Shown here one piece after another: positions 24,110 to 36,420 of a stretch of 64,000 nt of DNA. How positions within the stretch are numbered: the first letter of the stretch is position 1; every line of letters begins with the position of its first letter. The DNA is from Lithospermum erythrorhizon (Eukaryota; Streptophyta; Magnoliopsida; Boraginales; Boraginaceae), in NCBI GenBank assembly GCA_019722365.1, contig JADFUC010001935.1, positions 2,501 through 66,500 on the forward strand, given 5' to 3'. Both the position numbers and the translations under genes were made by a program. The notes under the pieces were generated by a model. That model made no database searches and had not been told where the DNA came from. It saw only the letters and a program-made list of their open reading frames with translations.

Positions 24110-26140
24110 GTATTCATTTTAATTATGTTCAGAATAATATAATTGATATAATATCATTGTCGATTTTAGGTTTCAAATTCGCCTATGCTTTCGATTCAGT
24201 CACATGCACAGCCAATTGAACCAAATGGGTAATTCCTCACCCCAAGCCTCATACACCCATTTAAGGCCTCACAAAGATGAATATATATAGAAGGAAGAAG
24301 CCTGAAGCCTAAGGAGGAAGAAAGTCACTGATAGGCGACGCTAAGACATTAAGTTAGGAGTTTTCTACCTCTCATATCGCTTTCACATAAAGAAGACTAA
24401 AGAATTAGGTTAATAGAGGATAGGTTGTTTTTAATTAGGCTTAGGTTACATTTGATTATTAGACCAACATATCCAACAAATTAAATATTTAAAATTTGAT
24501 CAAGAAGTGATACAAGTACTTCATAATCTACCCACCATACAATAACAACTTCTTCTTTTATTTCAAAAAGATCTTCTAATTTAGAATGTAGATCATTGAA
24601 TTTTTAAAATTGGACCTGAAAACCATCTATATATGTTATATAATATTTGATGAAAATATATCAAGAAATAATGTTATTGTATTTGATTATTAATATGATA
24701 ATTTTGATTTAAATCAAATTTATATATATGTGTCAATGTATTTGACTATAGCTACAACTCATAAAATGATTTTACGGTTGGTGCGTGAAAATTCAAGAAC
24801 ATTGTTGATTAGTGGTTTGTTAAGACACTTCACAACAATGGTAGGGGTGGGTGTGAAACCTCTTAGCACCGGCCTGGTCTCATTTGTACATATTCTTTAT
24901 TGCTTCAGTTGACAATATGTGATGTGAATACCATTACATCCTATCTATTTTATTTATCATGTTTGACTGTTTATTATGCAACTTGTCATGTTTGGCCAAT
25001 CACAACATACTCATCATAATTATCTAGACACAAACTTATGGAAAACGAGACTTCACAAGCATACTTGATAGAAACACCCAATGCCTATATTACCATATGC
25101 AAAAAGTATCATATCTAGATAACGAAAAAATTTAATTCCGGACATCCATGGTGGAAGTCAATATTACTGGTGTCCACTAATAACTTAATGATATCGACCA
25201 TTGTCACCAAATTAAATTGAAAGACCAAAAAGACCGGGGGTATGGTCTGGGTGCTTGATTGTGGGCATTAACTGAGGGCGCCAACTACATTTTTTTTTTT
25301 TTGGTATTTTGTTTGACGTTATGATTACTATGGCCGTCTAATTTTTTGTTTATGAGCGAAGGCCAAGACGAATCGAAAAATCAAACCAAGTATGATTCCA
25401 TCAAATGAGAAGACTACATGAGTACAATGCAATGTCGTGAATAGGAAAACCGGAAAAGAGAGTTTCGGTATGCAAGCACTATGATGTATTAGTAATTGTA
25501 TAAATAGAGAATATTAACCACATACAGTTGAGAGACTAACTGGTAGGATTTGTATATTGCTTAGCCTATCAAATACTCCGTAATTTGTTTCATAATAAAA
25601 AAATTAATAAATATAAATACTTACGTGCAATACATATATACATTACTAGTAAATATTAAAAGGCCCTAATTATGTTTTGTTATTTAAAATTTAATCCCAA
25701 AAATAAAAAAGATGTTCAATTCAAATTTTATGCTTCATTGAAATTAAAAAATTTATTTATTTTAACATTAAGTAATCTCAAATCATTAAATTAATAGCTG
25801 AGGTTTAGAAATTAAGCCTTGTATTATAGGCCTACAAAGTAAAAAACTTCAGTTCAATTCCCACTGATTGGACGAGGCATTCAACGCAAATTATATGAAA
25901 TATCATACTCTAAACTTAAGCCTAACCCCGCTCATTGGACCCAATTATACTCTAATGAGATCCATCTATGAAGTCTATACTAAAAATATTAAATATAGTA
26001 TATAAACGATCGACGCGCGTATGATAGACAATACGCTGACACGCCAACGGTTACCAAGACTCCGCTGGGCTTCATCACCAATACTTTATGTTATCTCGGA
26101 GACGCTTTGATTTTACCAGAAATACCCCATACCCAGTTTT
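24110..26140. other. AT-rich intergenic DNA; no gene seen
   Basis: No coding sequence supported. It includes AT-rich stretches and a 12-T run near 25.29 kb. The end near 26.05 kb leads into the F-box remnant. Confidence 0.4.
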
Positions 26141-26144
26141 CCTT

Positions 26145-26612
26145 ATGATGTTACTTAATGATGATTGTGTGTATAAAGTATTTATTCGGCTGCCAACAAG
26201 GTCGTTAATGCGATTCAAGCGCATATCAAAGTAATGGAACTCAATCATACAAGACTCAATATTCGCCAAATCACGAGTAGGTTTCTTTGATAGCATCCTC
26301 ATTGCTCATTATACAATCCCATCAGTAAGGTTCTTAATTCTATTCAAGATACTTTAATAATAATAATAAAATCCAACTCCATCACCACTTAACGTTAAAT
26401 AACAACTTCTTCTCTCATAATTGTGGACACATAGTCACAAATATAGTGAAAGGGCTGATTGGGTTATACGACAAGTCGAAATTTACCTTATGCAACATAG
26501 CCACCCATGAATCGTTGGATCATCCAAATATTTCTCCAGGAGATAGAAATTGCTATAGTCTTGCCATTTATGGAGGTTTACAAGCTATTGAGATTTGTTC
26601 AAAACAATATCG
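26145..26612 (+). pseudogene. F-box protein pseudogene, interrupted
   Basis: From the ATG at 26,145 the frame reads an F-box: DDCVYKVFIRLPTRSLMRFK, then RISK and a TAA stop at 26,232-26,234, where functional relatives have a residue before the conserved Trp. After the stop the same frame continues WNSIIQDSIFAKSRVGFF, which is F-box family sequence. A different frame from about 26,420 gives GLIGLYDKSKFTLCNIATHE, typical of the F-box-associated domain. So there is at least one nonsense change and one frameshift. The remnant is then cut at 26,612 by an LTR retrotransposon; a possible continuation lies right of 29,186. In life it would have been a substrate receptor of an SCF ubiquitin ligase. 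Confidence 0.75.
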
Positions 26613-27208
26613 TGTTAGGAATCCTACACCATAATGAGCAATAAGAATCTTTTAAACCGATGATATAACACTAATTCAGATATAATACATAAGAAAATAA
26701 TGAGGAAATTAAATCAGACACAAGGAAATTAATTGAAAGGGTATCTACTATCATGTGTTACAAGCATTCAAGAATCCTCGCCTCAACGACCTTCCTTCAA
26801 CCGAACGTTTTTCTCACACGAAAACTCTAAGATGTTTTCATATACGCTCATTGAATCTCTCATTTACCTTTTTTCATTACTCCCACAAGCACTATGATAA
26901 ACTCTCATAATTCTAAAAATAAGCACAAACTTTTCTTATTCTAACTTGCTGATTTCCAACCAATTATCAGTGGTGGTGTTTCGACACATAAAAATACTAC
27001 ACAAAAGAAGGGTATTTATAAGTTTCACAAATAAACCTTAAAGTAATTACTTTTTCTTCTAGAAAACCTTATTAATACCCGCCTAAAAGGTAATTAATTA
27101 CTTCCCGTTGTTAAGCATCTGTAACTTTACTTTCGTTTCCAAGTATTTTCTGTTGCACGCTCGCTAATACTCCTGATTCTTCAAAGCGAGGCTTCCACAC
27201 GCATAACA
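26613..27208 (-). repeat. 3' LTR (minus orientation) of the 26.6-kb element
   Basis: 596 bp, TG...CA ends, abutting the PPT on its inner side. It is shorter than the partner LTR (665 bp); most of the difference is near the left end, where the right copy has extra sequence after CCTACACCATAAT. Confidence 0.85.
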
Positions 27209-27220
27209 ATCTCCCACTCA
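27209..27220 (-). promoter_or_regulatory. Polypurine tract
   Basis: TGAGTGGGAGAT on the minus strand, directly upstream of the 3' LTR in element orientation. Confidence 0.65.
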
Positions 27221-28506
27221 AGACTAAACACCATTTCACTCTCCAACTTGAAACAAATTCTCAGATCACCATCTTCAAACACCCATCCAGGCAACCTCTC
27301 GAGTTCATTCCCCTAACTCCACCGACGCCGATCCCTAACTTCAACGCATTTTCACCAATCCCAACAACCTCAATGCTACCAACTTGACTATCGAAGAGAC
27401 AAAATCAAAATAGTCAATACCTTTTCCCTTTTGGACTTTTACTCACATTCAAATTATCACCATGTTTTGCCTTTGCATCTTCCGATCTTCATCCTAGCTT
27501 CTACACACCTTCGAACAACCTCCAAGTCAGATCGTCATCACGAATTTCGCTCTTCTTGTTTTCTTTTCGTGTCGACACAACTCCCACTTCATCCAATTCA
27601 CGATCTTCGGCGTTTGATCAAAACAACTCCTTTCTTTTAGTTAGCAACTTTGGAGGTAAAGAATACCTTCACAATGACTTTTAATCACGCCCACTAACTT
27701 GATGATTCATGCAACACAAATCTTTGCCAGCAACCTTTGTACGTAGTCTATAACCTGACCCCGAAGAACAACCCGTGCTCTTGGCATCTTCCCGTAACTC
27801 ATCACCAAATTTAAGTCTTGTATACCGCCGCCTAGTAATTTGCTCGACCTCCAATACAAACCCATTTGGCTTTCCATGCTTTCCGTAACTGCAGTATCTT
27901 CTAGTGCTCACGACACAGAATTTTACCAAAGAAAACTCCCCTATCACCTTACGACAATCGCTTTACTAACCAAGAAACCTCTGCCGATTTTCACCGTAAT
28001 TTGTCCACCGATCCTCACTTCAAGTTCTACAACCATCATCACCAAACAACACTTCATCCGTCATTATCCGCACAAAGATTTTCTATCGACAAGTACAAAT
28101 ATGATTCATCAAATCTTCCATATGAAAAAACTGATAAAAATCTCAACACCACACTATCCATGCCACAAATTTCATCTAGGATCCTCCATCTACCCGATGA
28201 CTTTCTCCCATAAAGTCTTCATCGATAACCCGCGATGTACGACTTATCACCCATACCACAAATCTCTGTAGTACCTTTCATCTTCAAGAAGATCTTCTAA
28301 GAAATCTCCAGTGACAACCCCAGATGTTCTAGAAACACACCTAAGAGTAAATCTCATCTTCTACCATTAGTCCTACCAAGAATGACACACCATGAGAACA
28401 TCATCTTTCAACCTACCATACAACCTCTCAATAGCCTTCCAATCATTAAACTCGCTTTCTCGATACCAATTGCTATGTATCCAACATCCACTAAACTTAC
28501 AACCAA
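27221..28506 (-). other. Internal region of the non-autonomous element
   Basis: About 1.3 kb, C/A-rich on the plus strand. Short frames occur on both strands but none has a zinc knuckle, protease, integrase or RT motif. It may hold only packaging signals. Confidence 0.5.
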
Positions 28507-28518
28507 GCTCTCATACCA
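28507..28518 (-). promoter_or_regulatory. Primer-binding site
   Basis: TGGTATGAGAGC on the minus strand, one base different from the usual copia signal TGGTATCAGAGC for initiator tRNA-Met. It lies two bases from the LTR edge at 28,521. Confidence 0.8.
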
Positions 28519-28520
28519 AT

Positions 28521-29185
28521 TGTTGCAATCCTACACCATAATCATCACACCTGTGGTATCGATAATTAGCCCAATTACTCGATCCCGCCCAGATGCCAAT
28601 CTCCAAAACCGACATATATAACACTAATTTAGATACGAAACAGAAAGAAAATATCAATAAATTAAATCGACACAAGGATTTTATCCCTGCTCCCTCAACG
28701 TGAAAGTACATCCAAAGACAGCCAGAGAACCATATTAATAATAATAATATCAATGTAAGATTAAGCATGAGTCGCTAACCCTACTCAAAGACATCTCAAC
28801 CAGTCCTTTTCTTACACGAAAAATTCAGCACAAGTATTTCATATATGCTCCCTTTGAATCTTCTTAAAAAATCTTTTTCACAATTATGATAAACTCTCAT
28901 AATTCTAAGAATAAGAAGAATTTTTTTATCTAACCTACAAGGCCATTTCCAACAACTATCAAAGGTGGTATTTCCACACACAAAAAATACTACACAAAAT
29001 AAGGATATTTATGTATTTCAGTTAAGTAATTACTTTTTTCAAGAAAAACCACACTACATGCCTAAAAGATAATTAATTACTTCCAAGAAAGAATACTCCG
29101 TAACTTTCCTATCTTGTTCACCAAGTATTTCTTAAGTGTAATGCTTGCACACGCCAGCCTAATGTTTGACTTCACACGCATAACA
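28521..29185 (-). repeat. 5' LTR (minus orientation) of the 26.6-kb element
   Basis: 665 bp with TG...CA ends, next to the PBS on its inner side and to the TATCG duplication outside. Confidence 0.85.
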
Positions 29186-29687
29186 TATCGAAGAGCATGA
29201 CGAGATACTATGATCACGGCATCCGATTGGCATCTTTAGTCGGAAGCGGGTAAACTATTTAGACTGGAGAAGCTTAGATTCGATGCCGACCACATAATAC
29301 ATATTTATAATTCTAAGGAAGGCGATATGCACAATAGGATTCTATATTTGTTGTGTCAATCCTACAAGAAGCAATATTACCCATCATATTCTGTTGATAG
29401 ACTTTGATCTCAACACCGAGACATTTTCTAGCATCACAATTTTAGGTTATTACTTAATTAGATCTTATTACTCATCAATTGAACATATATACTAATATTA
29501 TCTGGTCTATTACTTATATTTATTTATGTTCTTATTTTTTATCCAATCAGATTCTGCAACTATCTCTGCTTGGGATGCTAATAGACACTTGGTGGAAGGA
29601 TGGTTTCAGCATTGCTCGATTTGCCAAGATTATCATACAATGGCCTGATGAGTGACGCTGCTATATGATAATGACAAATAATAACAT
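29186..29687 (+). other. Host DNA between two insertions; possible gene remnant
   Basis: This piece continues the sequence that was cut by the first element. Short frames such as GKLFRLEKLRFDAD (about 29.25 kb) look protein-like. I cannot assign them with confidence to the F-box-associated domain. It ends where the second element is inserted. Confidence 0.3.
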
Positions 29688-29691
29688 GACT

Positions 29692-30442
29692 TGGACAAAC
29701 AAACGGACTTGACTTCAAAGTCAGAACTCGCGAATGTATTTGTTTAACGTGTCGTTAGATCAATAATAACATCTTGATTGACATAAATCGACAAAAAGTA
29801 ATAAAACGTAAATAAATAGTGTAGAAATTAAAGACACAAAGATAGACCCAAGCCTGTGCCAGTTTTAGCACCTAGGTCCGAGGGGCGCCTTGCCCAAATA
29901 ACTATTTTACTAGAGCATCGGTATATTACAAATAGCGACTATTATCTTTCTAACCCCCTATTCCTACCCAAACTAGTAAACAAGTCTGCGCTTCCCCGAC
30001 TTCTATCCCTCACAACTCATTGCTTACAATGAAAACTCTCAATGATCGTTATAACGTAGTTGTCATAAACAATCAGAGATCTCGCTAGGAAGCTTTAGAG
30101 AATTCTTCTAACACATTCAACCTACAAAAATATAATCTCAAATCTTTAGCTCACTCTAAACGTTGAGAATTATTATGTATGGAGTGGTGGTTAATTTTAG
30201 ATCTCGGCAGAGCAACTCTTATATGTAGAAAGAGGAACACACTAAACATATATGGAACATTCTTCCATAAATAATACTCTTCCATATATGCAAATCTCAA
30301 TCTTCATGTTTGGGAATAATCCAAGTTATTACCATATAATCTTCATACTGAGAAATACTCCAAGAAAACCCCGAAAATATAGACCTAACTTATCAAAATC
30401 AAGAAGAATAATAATAGCTAGCCAACACCAAAATACCAAACA
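29692..30442 (-). repeat. 3' LTR (minus orientation) of the gag-only element
   Basis: About 750 bp, matching 31,939-32,700. Shared landmarks include TAATAACA, GGGCGCCTTGCC, ATCGGTATATTACAA, TAGAGAATT, CATTCAACCTACAAAAATAT and AAATAATACT. Confidence 0.75.
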
Positions 30443-30527
30443 AACTCCCTTTGGTTGATACTTTGTAGTCAAAATACATACTCCCCTTAATCACATCTTC
30501 CCTTTGCCTCAAAAAAATCAATCGACC

Positions 30528-31001
30528 TTATGACAAAAGACATGAATTTTTCACCATTAAGTCCTCACACGAGCGATTAACACCTGCAGTAATCCTCCGA
30601 CCTAACCATTGGCTCCACACACATGTCAAGTTCACCAATTTGTTACGTACATTCGACGTAGATAACATCGCTTCTTTTTCCTTTCCACGAAGATCCCTTT
30701 TGACCTTCCACACTTTATGATTAGCAACACAAGAATTACCTCGATAATCGTTCTTGATTTTCCATTCCTTTTTGTAAGCCGAGCTACATCGTAATTTACC
30801 TTTTGACCCTCCATTCCTTGGGCGATGAACAATTTTAGAATTTTGAATATGAAGACCACCATGTCGATGAATATTCTTCCATAGAGCTTCAGAAGCAAGT
30901 AGTCTTATGTGACCTTTCTTTCCACAAATACGGCATACCCATTTCTTCTTCCTTTTGTTCCTGCAATGCATTAGCATTGAACGATCACTAGCTGGCTGCA
31001 T
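30528..31001 (-). pseudogene. gag fragment with zinc knuckle
   Basis: A 157-codon minus-strand frame near the 3' LTR. It contains KKKWVCRICGKKGHIR at residues about 18-33, i.e. C-x2-C-x4-H of a retroviral-type zinc knuckle, preceded by basic residues. The last Cys position is not conserved after HIR. The rest is Lys/Arg-rich and not recognisable. No protease motif follows. Confidence 0.5.
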
Positions 31002-31938
31002 CTACTGCCGCAACAATGGTATAGTAACACCGAGATTCTTAACTTTTGCGCTTGAACAAACTTCGATTCTTAACATTCTCCAGCCAAAGATATCCCACAC
31101 CGTATGGTCATTTGGAGATCAATCTGCAGAAAGAATTTCATCCGGGGCTTTATGTACTGTATCTCGAGCATATGATCGATTTCTTCATGGCTTCTAATTC
31201 AAGATTCAATCCTCAACCTTTCCTTAGTTTAACCCAGAAATGACAATTAACATCTCATTATTCTCATCAAGGAGGCGATTTTCTTTTTCTTTGATTCATG
31301 TACAAGCACGTCAATCCTTGTTACAACGGGCGAGCAACTTTTCGCATATCCCCACAACTTCTCAATGACTAAAGGGCTTGGTCAGAATGCAACAATCTTC
31401 CCCACACACCGCCATTTAGTTTTTGCTCTTTCCTCACGGCTTAAGATAATATTACACTTCTTTGTGAAAAATTCGACATCAACTGACATGACCATAACCT
31501 TCGTCCTTTAATCGGATCAGAGTTTGTCGATCCATCTTTTTTCAATATTTGCGGTTCAGTAGGTACCCCGACTTCAGGAGTTCCTTCAAACACAATGCCA
31601 GCAGTTTCCCAAGCTTCTTTTGGCACTAGCATGTGTTCCGATCAAAGATATCAACATTATGTTCACACAACTACGTATTACATCCAAGGCCTTCGAATTT
31701 TCCATTGAGGCTTCAATGCCTTTACGCCCATTCCACCAAAGCCAATCATGGCGCCATCAGCTAAAGGCCGTGGGAGGGTTCACCCATACAGATGCATTTC
31801 CATGTTTTAATATCCATACATCTCAAGAACCAACCATCCTACTCTTCCAATAAGCATAATTTGAATCATCGAGAATGTGGACGATTTATTGAACTTTCTT
31901 TCATCTCACAATAATGCATTACAAGGATCTCACTGTAT

Positions 31939-32700
31939 TGCCGGTGCGTCTCGCCTGCTGAAAAGTTCAGACCCGGCCGTGGAAATGTATTTCCGCTTTA
32001 ACGCGTCATAGACCAACAAATAATAACACCGGATTGACAAGACAAATCATTGCACAACAAAAACGTAAAATAACAGCGAGAAATTAAAAAGATACAGCAT
32101 TTTAGAATCTCAAGCTCGGTGCCAATGTAGCATTCCAGTCCGCGGGCGCCTTGCCTAACAAGGATTTTACTACGATATCGGTATATTACAACAGCTTTTA
32201 ATTCTATCTTCCCTCGAACCCCTCTATTCTTACTCCAAACTAAGAAATGTTTCCAGCCCTCTCTCGACTTCTATCCTCACAACTCAAGCATAATGAAAAC
32301 TCTCAATGATTATTATAACGTGAAATACATACACAATCGCATATCTGGGCTAGGAAGTTTAGAGAATTTTCAACACATTCAACCTACAAAAATATAATCT
32401 CTCAAATCTTTTAGCTCACTCTTAAAACGTAATTATTACGTATTGAAGTATAGCTAATTTAGATTCATAGCAGTAAACTCTTTATATGTGAAAGAGAATA
32501 CCAAACATATAATAAATATCTTCCATAAATAATACTTTCCATATACGCAGAAATCTTCAATCTTCACGCTGAATACTCCATTATTACCATATAATCTTCA
32601 TACTGGTAAATACTCCAAACAAAACCCCAAAAATATATATTCCGTAACTTATCAAAATCAACAAGAATAAAAATAAATAATTAACACCAAAACACCAACA
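31939..32700 (-). repeat. 5' LTR (minus orientation) of the gag-only element
   Basis: About 762 bp. The inner edge is taken from the PBS-like sequence; the outer edge at 32,700 abuts the GACTTGG repeat. Divergence from the partner LTR is high, so this insertion looks older than the neighbouring 26.6-kb element. Confidence 0.75.
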
Positions 32701-34799
32701 GACTTGGCGCGAATGGGATAAATTATTGCTGAACTATGTTTTGACACTTCAATTCCAACCGAGAAATCTTATTAGCTACCAGCAATCCCAGCCAATTTAC
32801 AAATACGATCATATGTGAAAAACAAGTTATTGAATTGGATGCAAGTAGAGGGATGCACATCCTGTTAAACCAGGAGGGCCTTGTGGTGAGTTTGTGAGAA
32901 TATGTTATTACGAAGCTATTTTATCATTGGACTGCTTGTTATAATAAGACGCCATTTATGACGATAACCATTGTACTTGAAACTATGTATCTAAGGATTG
33001 TAAAAATGGGTACATAATGAGTTATTAAATAATGTTATTTGAAATTAAAATAAGTGTTTATTAATAAAATATTAAAATACTATATTTGAGTATGTTTTTT
33101 CCAAACAAATATATAACAAATTAAAAAATTATTTCCTAATTAAAAAATCAATTATTATAATTCAAAATATAATAATCTTTTGCGATATACTGACTAAAAA
33201 TATTAATCATATAATGAACTTTTAAGCAACTAAGGTACAACAAAAGTAACTCATTGAATAGCCGGTGTCGCAAGAATAATAAATCGTCAAGAAATCGTCG
33301 TACATTACACTCACGACAATTAGCTATTATATCGTGAGTCATATTTATAGGCTTACTCTATAAGCACCACGTTCACAAAAAGGACACTTCATTCATTTAC
33401 CCCATAATATTTTAAATCAAAGGTAATATGAAAAACAAGATCACGTACAGCCATACAAGCTTGCCATTATATATTACAAATACAAGCCATTCATGCGCTA
33501 ACTGTTTTTTTCTTCCTTTTTCCTTTTTAGCATAATATTTTTCCTTTCCCTTTTTTTCCCTTTTAACAAGTGCAGACATTGAAGATTTAAAGTTTGCATT
33601 CTTCAAAATTTATTAAAACATATAATTAAATTTTATCTCCGCTCTCCTACCTCCTCAGCCTCGACCCCAATCATTTTATTATTCAACTGCTTATATTCGC
33701 CTGCTTTTTTATTCACTCCACATTTTCTATTGATTATTTAATTACCATTCATCATCCGTGACGCTTTTTTCGTTTGATCTTTTTTCTCGAACAAAATCAA
33801 ATAAGCAGCCTACCTCACGTATTAACGCAGATTCCACATTAAACTACTTCTCATCTTTCGCTTCTCACTATCACTACTTTCTACATAATGCTGCTTTCGC
33901 TAAAACCACTATTTGCTTTTTGCTACTTAATGCATATCGTGCATTTAATCTACATGCTTTCTACACCTCTTAACTCCAACCAACAATCACCGCACTACCA
34001 ACTAGTCTAACAAAAATTGAAAAGGAAACAGACGAAGTCACGTCACCACTCCACCCTACCCCTACCCTACCCCACCACCTACCTTCTTGCTCCACCCCAT
34101 CTATCTCCAATCTCCACCATCACCTTCCACCAAATAGATTCCACCGAGCCTTCCGCCACCAAGAACATCACTGCATCCACCACCGCTTCTCCTTCTAACT
34201 ATACACACTGCCAATACACCAAACAAAGTGCATACCATAATTGTTGCATCCTCATTTAACCACCAAAGCCCCAAACGAGACCTTCACTAAACGCAAAAAT
34301 TGGTAAAAGCACTCCACGAGAATAATTTGCGAGCCTTACACAAAAATAAGAAGAACTCACATAAAGGCAAAAGTAAATTCACACAAAACAAATTCTTTGC
34401 TTAACGACACAAAACATCTCCCTTTGAATTTCTATTTTTATATCCATATTAACATGTGAAATTACTAAAATACCCTTAATTTAAGATGCAAAAGAATCGT
34501 GTAATAACCCTATTTAATTACGGCCGCCGATTGATAAATTACAAACTACAATGTATTCAATAGTCTAACACGCTTATAAGCAAAGTGTTTACAAAATACT
34601 TTGTAAGCTCATAAACCGGTCGACCTGCAGATGACTTCACGTAGATCGCCATGAAGATTGAGATTGACAGAAAGCGGATACGGGTATTCATTTCTGCACA
34701 CGATCTAAATGTACAAAGATGTAAAAGCGAACAGACTGGACTTCTATGTTTATTAAGCCTCCGTGAAACATGACGAGCAACATCTAATCGGTAATAGAT
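32701..34799. other. Intergenic DNA; no confident gene
   Basis: After the insertion the first 120 bp read MTWREWDKLLLNYVLTLQF when joined across a single copy of the duplication, which may be a gene remnant. The rest holds a pyrimidine-rich stretch (33.48-33.72 kb), a CCACC/CCTACC-rich stretch (34.04-34.2 kb) and AT-rich DNA. A TGTAATAACCC at about 34,500 looks like an LTR start but what follows does not match the other copies. Confidence 0.35.
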
Positions 34800-34839
34800 T
34801 TTAATGGTAATTAAATATCAAACATAGTCAAGTTGATAT

Positions 34840-35990
34840 ATTTTGGATTTAGGAACACATTATGAATAAAATTTCTCAAAAATAATGCTTGATTGATATT
34901 TATGTATTGTTAATACATACATTCCATACCTTTTAACACAAATGATATTTCACATATTCACATATAATTTTCTATGAACTCTATGTAAAAAATGAACATT
35001 ATTATAAAAATAATCGATACCGTTATTAAAAAGATCACGGTATTTAAATAACGTCGATACATACCATTCTATGCATACAACGTTATTTGGAACCTATTTC
35101 AAGATAATTTTACACACTCTTATGTAATAAGAAATAACAAACACATGTCAAAATATTATTTTATATTCTATTTACATTATATAATATTAAATAAATAGTA
35201 TCAGATGTTAAGGTGTTTTTAATTTATTTAGTTTACCATAATAAAAAACACACATTAAGAATAAAAGTTTAAAAATATTAGATAACATTATTAAAAGATC
35301 ATGGTATTCATGTACTATTGATACATATCATACTTACAATATAAATGATATTATATACCTATTCCAATATACTTTGTTAAGCACACTCTTATGTAACAAG
35401 ACATAAGAAATATCTCAAAAATATTATTTTGTACTCCTATTTAAATTATATATAAATAATGGGCATTTTATGCTTTGAAATTTACTATTATAGTAGTATT
35501 TTATGCTTTGAAATTTACTATTATAAACACATTAATAATTAAAATTTTCAAAAATCATGTATAACATTATTAAAAGATCATGGTATTTTTATACTGCTGA
35601 TATATACCATCGTTATAATGTCAAACGGTATTCCATATTTTCAAGATAATTTTGTAATAATACTTAATATAACATACATAACAAACACATCTCAAAAATA
35701 TTATTTTATATTCTATTTACATTATATGATATTAAATAAATTAGTTATTGTATGGATGGTATTTTAATGATAATATTACTATTATAAAAGACATTAATGA
35801 AATTTGTAAAAAATATTAGATACCATCATTAAAAAGATCATTGTATTTCTATACTGCTGACACATACAATATTTACAATATAAATAATATTCTACAGCCT
35901 ATTCCAAGATACTTTGTCGTATTACCTATGTAACAAAGACATAAGAAACCTCTCAAAATATTATTTCATATCTCTATTTATACTATATGG
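34840..35990. repeat. AT-rich tandem repeat, about 265-bp unit, four copies
   Basis: The anchor ATTATTAAAA(A)GATCAtGGTATT recurs at about 35,020, 35,286, 35,565 and 35,824 (spacings 266, 279 and 259 bp). Each is followed by a GATACATACCAT-like word, then TTCCAAGATA, TTATGTAACAAGACATAAG, ATCTCAAAAATATTATTTTATA and an AT-rich tail. A smaller 33-bp duplication (TTTTATGCTTTGAAATTTAC) is nested at 35,465-35,526. No coding potential. Confidence 0.85.
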
Positions 35991-35994
35991 TATA

Positions 35995-36420
35995 TGTAAT
36001 AACCGGTAATCTATTCATCAATTAATAAATTAAAATGTGAGTTATTAATTTAATTAATGTAAAATCGACCCACTTTATATTTCAATGATTATAAATGTCG
36101 ATAGAAGTTTAACGGTCGAGATATGTTAAAATCAAGAGACATCGCTTAAACTAAACGATCGGGTTGTCAACAAGACAAACTCTTTTTCCTCTTCATTCTC
36201 ACATACCAAACGAGACCTTAAAATCAAATTAAAACCCATCTCCCCCTACAACCGCCGAACCTCTCCTCTCCCCTTGATTTTTTCTTTCTCCGATTTCTCT
36301 CCATCTCGCAGTTTTCTGGCCCTCAAACCAATTCAACTTTATCATTTTGAAATATAGCTAAGACCAACTACAACAGCATGTTAACTTGAATATTTTTGGA
36401 GTGTTTTTAATTCAAGAAAT
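35995..36420 (+). mobile_element. Truncated LTR start of the long-LTR family
   Basis: Begins TGTAATAACCGG like the other members and shows patchy similarity to the first 350 bp of solo LTR 1. The similarity fades after about 36.4 kb, so this is a 5' fragment or a related subfamily. Confidence 0.35.

Larger units (their letters stand above)
26613..29185 (-). mobile_element. Short non-autonomous LTR element with intact TSD
   Basis: Left LTR 26,613-27,208 and right LTR 28,521-29,185 both start TGTT(A/G).. CCTACACCATAAT and end CACACGCATAACA. The 5-bp sequence TATCG stands immediately before (26,608-26,612) and after (29,186-29,190) the element, a perfect target duplication. PBS and PPT are on the minus strand, giving the orientation. 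The internal 1.3 kb shows no gag or pol, so it depends on another element for movement. It is inserted in the F-box remnant. Confidence 0.9.
29692..32700 (-). mobile_element. Gag-only non-autonomous LTR element
   Basis: LTR copies at about 29,692-30,442 and 31,939-32,700 align over nearly their full length with many indels, and both end with a variant of CCAAAACACCAACA. GACTTGG stands at 29,688-29,694 and again at 32,701-32,707, giving a probable target duplication of about 5 bp whose exact edge is ambiguous by a base or two. A degraded GCTCT..ATTG signal at about 31,926-31,940 looks like a minus-strand PBS. The 1.5-kb interior has a gag zinc-knuckle fragment on the minus strand and no pol. 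Confidence 0.75.

Noticed and set aside
25790..25900. A second SINE, from a box B-like GTTCAATTCCCAC
   Set aside because: Box A is weak and no A-rich tail or target duplication is visible. The match is too short to support.
27840..28271. A 143-codon plus-strand frame in the short LTR element
   Set aside because: It is antisense to the element and rich in Thr, His, Ile and Pro as expected of a C/A-rich strand, with no recognisable motif.
34498..34520. Another long-LTR start (TGTAATAACCC)
   Set aside because: The sequence after the first 15 bases does not align with the other LTRs of the family, so it may be chance or a very short fragment.
34840..35990. A CRISPR-like array
   Set aside because: The spacing is regular but the units are about 265 bp and similar throughout, with no short repeat and unique-spacer pattern. 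This is plant nuclear DNA.
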